Notes under the pieces: generated by a model
Told to the model about the DNA's origin: nothing
The model's input: only the letters and a program-made list of their open reading frames with translations
Databases searched by the model: none
Assembly: GCA_035477595.1 (NCBI GenBank)
Contig: DATIKM010000085.1
Location: 1-45,363 of the forward strand
Direction of reading: 5' to 3'
Length of the DNA stretch: 45,363 nt
Origin: DATIKM01 sp035477595
GTDB taxonomy: Bacteria > Armatimonadota > Chthonomonadetes > Chthonomonadales > CAJBBX01
Shown here: one piece after another, positions 17,081 to 25,755 of the stretch
How the letters are laid out: every line of letters begins with the position of its first letter
Position numbering within the stretch: position 1 is the first letter of the stretch
Made by a program: the position numbers and the translations under genes

Positions 17081-17836
17081 TCAGCCACCCTCATTCGCGG
17101 CCATGACCTCCTCGATCCAGCGGCGCTGCGCGGACGTGAGGTCGTCGACCCGCATCGGCTCGTCGGACGGGAAGTCCCTGTGCTGCCAGACGTGGTTCGC
17201 GACGACCGACTCGCAGAACGCAACCCAGAACTGCTCGCCGCCGGGCAGCGTCTCGCGGTCGGCCTGGGCCTTGACGAGCTCCTGCACGTAGGTCGGCACC
17301 AGCACGGTGCAGGCGCGCCGTTCCCCCAGCGGGCTCACCACGTCGAAGGTGCACCGGTAGCCCTCCTCTGTGGATGCACCGGGCGAACCGGTGTGCTCGA
17401 TCAGGTAGCCGTTCAGCGTTGTCATTGCGTAGGTGATGGGGGTGGCCTCGACCGGGGCCGGGAACCTGCTGCGTCCCTTCGCGAGCGCCGCGCTCACGGC
17501 GCCGCGCAGCACATCGGCGGTGAACGGCTTACGCAGGAAGTCGGACGCGCCCAGCTTCATCGCCTGGACGGCCAGGTCCACGGTGCCGAATGCAGTGATC
17601 ACCACCACCCTCGCTTCGGGGTCGCGCGCCCGGATCTCGTGCAGCACCTCCAGGCCCGCGCGGCCGGGCATGCGTTGGTCGAGCAGCACAAGGTCCCAGG
17701 CGGCTCCGCTCCCGAAGTGGCGCAGCCCATCGTCGCCGTCGATGGCGGTCTCCACGACGTAACCCACGTGCTCGAGCGCCAGCCGGATCATCATGCGGAT
17801 GTTGCGCTCGTCGTCGATCACCAGGATGCGCGTCAT
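17081..17836 (-). CDS. Response regulator with receiver domain and unrecognised C-terminal domain
   Basis: 251 residues. Residues 1-118 are a complete receiver: acidic pair D9/D10, phospho-acceptor D53 (LVLLDQRMPG), T81 (VVVITAFG) and K103 (FLRKPF). The remaining 130 residues (YAMTTLNGYLIEHTG, RACTVLVPTYVQELVKAQ, FWVAFCESVVANHVW) show no helix-turn-helix, AAA+ or enzyme signature I recognise, so this is not an ordinary KdpE with a winged-helix output. The start overlaps the kinase stop by four bases (ATGA), so the two are translationally coupled and very likely a cognate pair. The regulator may act through protein contacts, or the C-terminal domain may be a divergent DNA- or ligand-binding fold. 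Confidence 0.85.
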   Translation of the reverse strand: MTRILVIDDERNIRMMIRLALEHVGYVVETAIDGDDGLRHFGSGAAWDLVLLDQRMPGRAGLEVLHEIRARDPEARVVVITAFGTVDLAVQAMKLGASDFLRKPFTADVLRGAVSAALAKGRSRFPAPVEATPITYAMTTLNGYLIEHTGSPGASTEEGYRCTFDVVSPLGERRACTVLVPTYVQELVKAQADRETLPGGEQFWVAFCESVVANHVWQHRDFPSDEPMRVDDLTSAQRRWIEEVMAANEGG

Positions 17837-19683
17837 GTCACTTGTCCTCTCTCATCGCCCCACGGCAGTCGGACCGTGAAGACGCTGCCGCGACCGAGCT
17901 CGCTCTGCACGTCGATCCGACCGCGGTGAGCCCTCACGATGGTTTGCGCGATGGACAGCCCCAGCCCCGCGCCGCCTCGCGTTGCGCCCGGCACCTGCAC
18001 GAACCGTTCGAAGATGCGTGGCACGTAGTCGGGCGGTATCCCCTCGCCCGTGTCCGAGACGCGCAGGACGAGGTGACCTTCGTCCCTGCGGCAGTCGATG
18101 GTCACCGCGCCCCCCGATGGCGTGTGCCGGATTCCATTGCTGAGCAGATTCGTGAGCACCCTGACCATCTGGCCGCGATCGGCCCAACCGGGTCCGAGAC
18201 CCTCCTCCACATGGCGCTCGAGGCGCACGCCGCCTGCCTGCGCCTCGCCGGCGACGCTCGCGACGGAGGCGTCGACGAGATCGCCCGCGCACACGGGCTC
18301 GAACCGCGGCGGTGTCACACCGGCCTCCAGCCGGCTCACGTCCAGCAGGTCGCGCATCAGCCTTTCGAGCCGCTGGAGGTCCTCCTTCTGGGCAGCCACC
18401 ACGTCTCGCTGAACGTCCGAGAGAGAGCCGGCGGCGCCTTCCTCCAGCGCCTGCACGGAAAGGAGCAGGGAGGTCACGGGCGTGCGCAGCTCATGGGAGG
18501 CCACCGCGATGAACTCCCCCTTGAGGCGATCGAGCTGGCGGAGGTTCGTCATGTCCTCCAACACCACGACGGATCCGAGTAGCGAGCCGTCTTCGTCGTG
18601 CATAGGCGTCGCCCGCAGTCGGTAAGCGTGCGCGAGGGCGCCGGCCTGCAGCTCGAAGATCGCCTCTTGGTCCTCGGCGGCCGAGACCCGTCGCTGATGG
18701 ATGGCCCTCGCGACCGCCTCGACGATTCGCGTTTCGGCCACGACGGCCTCGACCGGCTGGCCCGCGGCTTCCTGCGCAAGACCGAACAGACCCTCGGCGG
18801 CCCGGTTCAGGTGCACGACGTTGCCGCGCGCGTCGGTGACCAGCACGGGGTCGTAGAGGCTGTCGATCGCGGCGTCCGACATCCGCTCCGCTCGTCTGAG
18901 CCGCTCCTCCTCCGCGCGGCGCGCCTCGAGCAGCTTCCGCGACATCCGGTTGAACGAGCTGGCAAGGACGCCGACCTCGTCGGTGCGATCGACCTCGATC
19001 CTCTGGTGGAGATGCCCTCGGCCGATCTCCTCAGCGTGCAGAGCCAGGCTTCTCAGCGGGGCAAGGGCGCCGCCAACCGCGCTCAAGACGAAAGGCACCG
19101 CCAGGACGAGGACGCCCACGGTGGCGCCCATACCCATCCACGAGGCGCGAAACGCCTCGTCGCGCGCGACGAGGTCCGCGCGTACGATCGCGGTCTGGTT
19201 GAGGTCCAGGACATCCTGGCACCGACGCTTCAGATCCGCGAAGGCCGGCTCCAGCACGCGGAGGTAGCGTTGCCGGGCCTCCGCCAGGGCGACCGGGGGC
19301 CGTGCGTGCAACAGGCTCTCCACCTTCGCGCGGTAGTCCGCGAAACGCCGCCCGATATCGTCGGCGATCTCGCGCTCGCCCGGTTCCGTGATGTTGTTCG
19401 CCGCGACCTGGTACGCGCCTTCGAACCGGGCGCGGTGGTCCACATACTGGCTGCGCGCCCGGTCGTTCTCGCCTGCCAGAACGAGCGCTGCGGCGCTGTC
19501 GATTCGCTCGAGCGCGTCCTTCATGTCCTGGGCGGCCTTCACGCTCTGGTAGTTGTCGCGCAGGATGCGGTCGATTGACGTGCCGAGCCGCCGGAAGCTT
19601 ACGGTGGCGCCGCCCATCACCAGAAGCATGAGGAACAACAGCGCCACGTGGCTCGCAAGAAGCTGCGTTCTGAGGTTGCGCAC
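17833..19683 (-). CDS. Membrane sensor histidine kinase (HAMP-PAS-HisKA-HATPase)
   Basis: 616 residues from GTG 19683, with GGAGG 7 bases upstream. One membrane helix at about 8-29, a helical extracytoplasmic sensor at 30-180, a second membrane helix at 186-208, HAMP to about 260 (DEVGVLASSFNRMSRKL), PAS at about 272-385 (DPVLVTDARGNVVHLNRAAE), the H-box ASHELRTP, then N-box NLLSNGIRHTP, G1 DTGEGIPP, F-box FERFVQ and G2 GGAGLGLSI. All catalytic parts are present. The layout is that of KinB/PhoR-type kinases, not of KdpD. Its place between kdpC and the regulator, with the KdpD sensor half encoded after them, suggests it is the kinase of the potassium response. The signal sensed by the periplasmic helices is unknown. 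Confidence 0.92.
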   Translation of the reverse strand: MRNLRTQLLASHVALLFLMLLVMGGATVSFRRLGTSIDRILRDNYQSVKAAQDMKDALERIDSAAALVLAGENDRARSQYVDHRARFEGAYQVAANNITEPGEREIADDIGRRFADYRAKVESLLHARPPVALAEARQRYLRVLEPAFADLKRRCQDVLDLNQTAIVRADLVARDEAFRASWMGMGATVGVLVLAVPFVLSAVGGALAPLRSLALHAEEIGRGHLHQRIEVDRTDEVGVLASSFNRMSRKLLEARRAEEERLRRAERMSDAAIDSLYDPVLVTDARGNVVHLNRAAEGLFGLAQEAAGQPVEAVVAETRIVEAVARAIHQRRVSAAEDQEAIFELQAGALAHAYRLRATPMHDEDGSLLGSVVVLEDMTNLRQLDRLKGEFIAVASHELRTPVTSLLLSVQALEEGAAGSLSDVQRDVVAAQKEDLQRLERLMRDLLDVSRLEAGVTPPRFEPVCAGDLVDASVASVAGEAQAGGVRLERHVEEGLGPGWADRGQMVRVLTNLLSNGIRHTPSGGAVTIDCRRDEGHLVLRVSDTGEGIPPDYVPRIFERFVQVPGATRGGAGLGLSIAQTIVRAHRGRIDVQSELGRGSVFTVRLPWGDERGQVT

Positions 19684-19703
19684 CTTCCGCCTCCAGAGCG
19701 GCG

Positions 19704-20336
19704 TCAGCGACGGGCGGCCTCGGCTCCGTCCAGCGCCAGGTTGAGCAACAGCACGTTGACCCGCGGCTCACCGAGCAGGCCCATCTGCCGCGGCTCAGTG
19801 TGCCGCTCCACGAGCCCGCGAACCTCCCGGACAGGCCTGCCGCGCGCACGCGCCACGCGAGTCGCCTGCAGCATGGCGTTCGCCGGGCTGATGTGCGGGT
19901 CGAGGCCGCTGGCGGAGCGCGTCACGGCGTCCGCCGGGAGTGGTGCATCGGGACCGAGACCGTTGATCTCGCGGAACGCCCGTGCGAGCTGCGCGATCCC
20001 GTCGAAGCCCTCGTCGATCGCCGGTGTGGCCGGATCGTCCTCCGCTCCATACAGCAGCTTCCGTGACGTGGGGCCCAGGTTGGTTCCGCCGGATGCGCCC
20101 GTGTCGTAGCCGGCGCCAGCGGCGGAGGGCCGCGGGTGGAAGTACCGATCACCGCGGAAGGGCTGCCCGATGAGCTCCGAGCCCACCACGCGTCCGCCGG
20201 CCTCGACGAGGCTTCCGCGCGCCTGCCGCGGGAACAGGAGGCTGGCCACCGCCGTGATCGCAAGCGGAAAGAGAAGGCCGGTCAGGACGCTGAAGGCGAC
20301 CACGGAGGCCACCGCGGGCCGAATCTGGATGAGCAT
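19704..20336 (-). CDS. kdpC: Potassium-transporting ATPase subunit C
   Basis: 210 residues. ATG 20336 follows GGAGGAGG five bases upstream, which settles the start (an in-frame GTG at 20351 overlaps kdpB). One N-terminal membrane helix (SVLTGLLFPLAITAVASLLF) anchors a periplasmic domain with the family signature GQPFRGDRYFHPRPS, then SGGTNLGPTS and the conserved SGLDPHISPANA. KdpC stabilises the KdpFABC complex and raises its apparent affinity. Length and motifs are normal. The start is 11 bases after the kdpB stop, and the kinase gene follows 20 bp downstream. Confidence 0.96.
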   Translation of the reverse strand: MLIQIRPAVASVVAFSVLTGLLFPLAITAVASLLFPRQARGSLVEAGGRVVGSELIGQPFRGDRYFHPRPSAAGAGYDTGASGGTNLGPTSRKLLYGAEDDPATPAIDEGFDGIAQLARAFREINGLGPDAPLPADAVTRSASGLDPHISPANAMLQATRVARARGRPVREVRGLVERHTEPRQMGLLGEPRVNVLLLNLALDGAEAARR

Positions 20337-20347
20337 TGACCTCCTCC

Positions 20348-22477
<2,130 letters not shown>

Positions 22478-22506
22478 GTCCCCTTGCGTCCTCCGCGGCG
22501 GGGCGC

Positions 22507-24324
22507 TCAATGGAGCCGGCCCGCGTGCATCTGCAGATGCTCAACCACCGGCCCCAGCGCGAGCGCCGGCAGGTAGGTCAACGCGCCCACGACAAGCACC
22601 ACGCCCACCAGGAGCGCCACGAAGGTACCGGTGTCCGTTGGGAAGGTGCCCGCCGACACGGGGACGTGTCCCTTGGCCGCGAGGCTGCCAGCCATGGCGA
22701 GGATCGGCGCCAGAACGAGGAACCGGCCCGCGAGCATGGCCAGCCCGAGCGTCAGATTGTAGAAGGGCGTGTTGGTCGTGAGGCCGGCGAAGGCGGATCC
22801 GTTGTTGCCGCTGGCGGAGGCGTAGGCGTACAGGATCGATGTCAGTCCGCGCGGCCCCGCGTTGTTCACGTTGTTGCAGGTGGCGCCTAGCAGCCTGTCG
22901 GCGCTCCCGTAGGCGCCGCCGGGCCACCGGTTCCAGGCGGCCGCCGGCTCGCCGGGCGTCGAGGGGAAGTGCATGGTGGCGGCGAGTGCGGAGAAGCCGA
23001 GGGTGCACACCGCCAGCACGAGCACGGCGAGCATCGCCATCTTCACCTCGTACTGCCCGATCTTCTTACCCAGGTACTCCGGCGTTCGGCCGACCATCAG
23101 GCCCGCGATGAAGACGGCGAGCACCGCGAAGAGGAGCATGCCGTAGAGGCCAGAGCCCACGCCGCCGAAGATGACCTGCCCGCTCACGATGTTCGCGAGG
23201 GCGACCATGCCCCCCAGCGGCATCAGGCTCTCGTGCATGGCGTTCACCGCGCCGCAGGACGCTGCCGTCGTCACGGAGACGAAGAGGGCCGAGCTAGCGA
23301 TGCCGAAGCGCGTCTCCTTTCCCTCCATGCTGCCACCCGGCTGACCTGACGTTGCCTCTCGCATCACGTGGTGCTGCGCCACCTGGGGGTTGCCCGCCTG
23401 CTCGGCGCCGTATAGGACGAGCGCACCGCCCACGAAGAGCGCCGCCATCGCCGCGAACAGCGCCCACCCCTGGCGCGCGTTGCCCACCATGCGCCCGAAC
23501 GTGTGTGTCAGCGCGCCGGGGATGGCGAAGATGGCAAGCATCTGCAGCCAGTTGCTGAGGGGCGTAGGGTTCTCGTAGGGGTGCGCGGAGTTCGCGCTGA
23601 AGAAACCTCCTCCGTTGGTCCCCAGGAGCTTCACGGCCACCTGCGAGGCGACGGGCCCCAGCCTGAGGGGCTGCGAGGACCCCTCCAAGGTAGTGGCAGT
23701 CGCGCTGGGCGCCAGTGTCTGCGGGACGCCCTGCCACACGAGCAGGAGCGCGCCCACCGTGCAGAGCGGGAGCAGGACGTAGAGCGTGGCGCGGGTCGCG
23801 TCGACCCAGAAGTTGCCAAGGCCGCTGGCTGATCCGCGCGAGAACCCGCGGACGACCGCGATGGCCACCGCGATGCCGCAAGCGGCCGACATCCAGTTGT
23901 GGATGGCGAGCGAGAACATGTTGCTGAAGGTTGACACCGTCGCCTCGGGCGCGTAGGACTGCCAGTTTGTGTTGGTGGCGAAGGAGGCCGCCGTGTTGAA
24001 CGCCAGGTCCGGAGGCATCTGATCCGGCCCCAGGCCGTGGGGGTTCAGCGGCAGGACGCCCTGTAGGCGCAGGAGCGCATAGGTAAGGAGCAGGCCGGCG
24101 GCGCTGAACCACATCACGGAGGCCGCGTAGGTGGTCCAGCGCATGTCGTGGCTCTCGTCGACCCCGAGGAGGCGGTAGAACAACCGCTCCAGCGGGCGGA
24201 GCGCCGGGTGTAGCGGCGTGCGCTCCCCCGCGAAGACGCGGGCCATGTAGGCGCCCAGGGGCCACGCGATCAGGGCGACCATGGCCACGTAGAGGAGGAT
24301 CTGCAGCACGCCGGCGACCGTCAT
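22507..24324 (-). CDS. kdpA: Potassium-transporting ATPase subunit A (K+ channel-like subunit)
   Basis: 605 residues, with GGGAGGG upstream of ATG 24324. KdpA resembles a K+ channel made of four M1-P-M2 units. The selectivity loops are visible as TNTNWQSY, GTNGGGFFSANSAHP, GAVNAMHESLMPLGG and GNNGSAFAGL. About ten membrane helices fit the family and length is normal (E. coli 557, many others near 600). The start lies 14 bases after kdpF and the end overlaps the possible TTG start of kdpB. This subunit binds K+ and hands it to KdpB for high-affinity uptake when K+ is scarce. Confidence 0.97.
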   Translation of the reverse strand: MTVAGVLQILLYVAMVALIAWPLGAYMARVFAGERTPLHPALRPLERLFYRLLGVDESHDMRWTTYAASVMWFSAAGLLLTYALLRLQGVLPLNPHGLGPDQMPPDLAFNTAASFATNTNWQSYAPEATVSTFSNMFSLAIHNWMSAACGIAVAIAVVRGFSRGSASGLGNFWVDATRATLYVLLPLCTVGALLLVWQGVPQTLAPSATATTLEGSSQPLRLGPVASQVAVKLLGTNGGGFFSANSAHPYENPTPLSNWLQMLAIFAIPGALTHTFGRMVGNARQGWALFAAMAALFVGGALVLYGAEQAGNPQVAQHHVMREATSGQPGGSMEGKETRFGIASSALFVSVTTAASCGAVNAMHESLMPLGGMVALANIVSGQVIFGGVGSGLYGMLLFAVLAVFIAGLMVGRTPEYLGKKIGQYEVKMAMLAVLVLAVCTLGFSALAATMHFPSTPGEPAAAWNRWPGGAYGSADRLLGATCNNVNNAGPRGLTSILYAYASASGNNGSAFAGLTTNTPFYNLTLGLAMLAGRFLVLAPILAMAGSLAAKGHVPVSAGTFPTDTGTFVALLVGVVLVVGALTYLPALALGPVVEHLQMHAGRLH

Positions 24325-24338
24325 CGGGCCCTCCCTGG

Positions 24339-24425
24339 CTAGAAGCGCTCGGGTCTCAGGAGCGCCACGAGCAGATAGGCGAGCAGAAGCGCGGCGACCG
24401 CTCCGCCCAGGACGTAGTCCGACAT
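24339..24425 (-). CDS. kdpF: Potassium-transporting ATPase subunit F, 28 residues
   Basis: A 28-residue ORF that reads MSDYVLGGAVAALLLAYLLV, then ALLRPERF and a stop. It is a single hydrophobic helix ending in the LLRPERF motif that marks KdpF in many bacteria. GAGGTGA lies five bases before the ATG and kdpA follows after 14 bases. KdpF is a lipid-like stabiliser bound at the KdpA surface. Confidence 0.93.
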   Translation of the reverse strand: MSDYVLGGAVAALLLAYLLVALLRPERF

Positions 24426-24435
24426 CGCTTTCACC

Positions 24436-24519
24436 TCAGAGCTTCCCGCAGCCGCGCAGGCCCGCCAGGCAATGCGCGGGGAAGAGCAGCACGATCACCA
24501 CACATAGCGCGTCCTGCAC
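24436..24519 (-). CDS. Candidate 27-residue membrane peptide preceding kdpF
   Basis: GTG 24519 opens 27 codons: MQDALCVVIVLLFPAHCLAG, then LRGCGKL and a TGA that lies inside the Shine-Dalgarno of kdpF. It is one hydrophobic stretch ending in RGC-x-L. I recall unnamed peptides just ahead of kdpF in other bacteria with a similar plan (hydrophobic helix, then RGCERL or RACDRL); this is from memory and needs a search. The position and the coupled stop favour a real gene. The weak ribosome site and the GTG start count against it. Confidence 0.5.
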   Translation of the reverse strand: MQDALCVVIVLLFPAHCLAGLRGCGKL

Positions 24520-24541
24520 CCCGGCGGCCTACCCCCAACGG

Positions 24542-24563
24542 GCCGCGCCACGAGCGGCGCGGC
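24542..24563 (-). repeat. Second leader hairpin
   Basis: GCCGCGCC and GGCGCGGC pair perfectly over 8 bp around a 6-base loop. It lies between the U-rich stretch after the long hairpin and the small ORF. It could be an alternative structure in an attenuator, but I found no clear mutually exclusive pairing with the long hairpin. Confidence 0.4.
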
Positions 24564-24579
24564 TCCCCCAAAACCAAGA

Positions 24580-24645
24580 GGAGGCCGGAAACCGCGTCCA
24601 CCGACGAGCCTTCGCGGCCCGCCGGCATCGCGGCTTCCGGCCTCC
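24580..24645 (-). promoter_or_regulatory. Long two-part RNA hairpin upstream of kdp (terminator or attenuator)
   Basis: In the minus-sense RNA, GGAGGCCGGAAGCCGCG (24645-24629) pairs over 17 bp with CGCGGUUUCCGGCCUCC (24596-24580). Inside, CCGGCGGGCC (24625-24616) pairs over 10 bp with GGCUCGUCGG (24610-24601) around a GCGAA loop. All three non-Watson-Crick positions are G-U in the minus-sense RNA and would be A-C on the other strand, so the structure belongs to a transcript running toward kdp. UCUUGGUUUU follows the stem. It may end the MpsC-like transcript, attenuate kdp, or both. Confidence 0.6.
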
Positions 24646-24785
24646 CCTGCAACGGGCCACGCTCCCGGGAGCGCTGCCCTTCGCCCTGGCAACCGGTATG
24701 AGCAAGACTGGCGACTACCGGCACGCATTACGCCGGCGCCGACCCGATCGTTTCACTCCCGGCGCATCGATCGACCGGCGCACCT

Positions 24786-25166
24786 TTATCCGCGCGCGAG
24801 CCGGCGCTCGGGTTCGTCCTCCAGCACGTAGACCTCGATCAGTTCGGAGGCTGGCGCGTCGACGTCGCCGTAGCTACGCAGTACCCGACTCCCCACGATC
24901 CGCGACAGCACATCCTCGATCTCGGCATGGTTGATGCTGCGCAGCTCCTGACGCGCGCTGCGGACCAGCCGCTGGCCGTCCTCCGATACTGCCAGATGGG
25001 CCTCGATGGGGGTCAGGATGCCCGTACAGCGCACCACGAGCAGGTTCGCGACGAGGTGCGCCCGCGCATCCGCAGGACCCCGGCCCTGCTGCTCGCGATG
25101 GAACCGCACGACCGCCGCAGCGGCCTCCGCTTCGATCTGCCCCTTCGTTCGCGCCGCTTCGGTCAT
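24786..25166 (-). CDS. DUF2294 / MpsC-like protein
   Basis: 126 residues from ATG 25166 (an ATG at 25196 would add 10; neither has a good ribosome site). It matches the DUF2294/MpsC pattern: TKGQIEAEAAAAVVRFHREQ, then GRGPADARAHLVANLLVVRC, LTPIEAHLA, RQELRS, and a final strand EVYVLEDEPE. The name comes from the MpsABC system linked to membrane-potential generation in Staphylococcus, but most DUF2294 proteins stand alone and are uncharacterised. No mpsA/mpsB homologue is visible here. It lies upstream of the kdp operon on the same strand, so an ion-homeostasis link is plausible but unproven. The thioesterase gene is divergent. Confidence 0.8.
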   Translation of the reverse strand: MTEAARTKGQIEAEAAAAVVRFHREQQGRGPADARAHLVANLLVVRCTGILTPIEAHLAVSEDGQRLVRSARQELRSINHAEIEDVLSRIVGSRVLRSYGDVDAPASELIEVYVLEDEPERRLARG

Positions 25167-25301
25167 CGGTGCCTGCTTGCCGACGGAGTGGGTCATGCCC
25201 GTCTGCGCGCAGAATAGCAGTCCCGACGGGGAGACGTCAACCGCCCCGATCAGGCCAGCCGGGCGCCGCGCCGGGCCCTCGAGGACGGGTACCATGGCAG
25301 C

Positions 25302-25736
25302 ATGCACCGCCCGGAGCCCAGCCCCAACCCCGCACCCTCCGCCACCGTGACGGTCCGCGTGCGCTATGCCGAGACGGACCAGATGGGCGTGGCGTACTAC
25401 GCGAACCATCTCGTCTGGTTCGAGGTGGCGCGCGGCGCGCTCTGTCGCGAGCTGGGGATGCCCTATGGCGACCTGGAGCGCGATCGCGGCCTCCTGATGC
25501 CCGTGGTGGAAGCGCGCGTCCGGTATCTGGCGCCGGTCCGCTACGACGACGAGATCGCGGTCCGCGTGGTTGTCGCGGAGCGCCGCAGGCGCACCATCCG
25601 CTTCTCCTATCGCATCTCGCGGAATGGGGACGCCGTCGCCGAGGGGGAGACGCTCCACATGGCGGTCGGGCACGATGGCCGGCCACGAGCGTTCCCGCCC
25701 GACATCGCCTCCCGCCTCGATGGCAACGGGGCCTGA
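25302..25736 (+). CDS. Acyl-CoA thioesterase, YbgC / 4-hydroxybenzoyl-CoA thioesterase family
   Basis: 144 residues, a single hot-dog domain. The family active-site region is clear: VRVRYAETDQMGVAYYANHL, with the aspartate of ETDQMG as the expected catalytic residue and Y-ANH after it. The helix continues FEVARGALCRELG. The later strands (VEARVRYLAPVRYDDEIAV) fit the fold. These enzymes hydrolyse short acyl-CoA or aromatic-CoA thioesters in the cytoplasm; the physiological substrate cannot be told from sequence. It is divergent from the MpsC-like gene (135 bp between starts) and convergent with the Eis-like gene (19 bp). Confidence 0.9.
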   Translation: MHRPEPSPNPAPSATVTVRVRYAETDQMGVAYYANHLVWFEVARGALCRELGMPYGDLERDRGLLMPVVEARVRYLAPVRYDDEIAVRVVVAERRRRTIRFSYRISRNGDAVAEGETLHMAVGHDGRPRAFPPDIASRLDGNGA

Positions 25737-25755
25737 CCTCCCCCGTCACCGCGCG

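Larger units (their letters stand above)
24520..24785 (-). other. Structured leader region between the MpsC-like gene and the kdp operon
   Basis: No gene of normal size. Read in the kdp direction it holds a 14-bp palindrome (24660-24673, CGCTCCCGGGAGCG), a long two-part hairpin (24580-24645), a U-rich stretch (24570-24579) and a second hairpin (24542-24563), then the small ORF. It is the only place for a kdp promoter unless transcription enters from the MpsC-like gene. Confidence 0.55.

Noticed and set aside
22478..22510. TTG start for kdpB at 22510
   Set aside because: It overlaps the kdpA stop and has no ribosome site; ATG 22477 has AGGGG just upstream. Kept only as an alternative.
24580..24645. 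c-di-GMP-I (GEMM) riboswitch
   Set aside because: GGACGC and CCGGCCU occur in the right order, but the CCGGCC is fully paired in a long perfect stem, and the conserved 5' part and second domain are absent.
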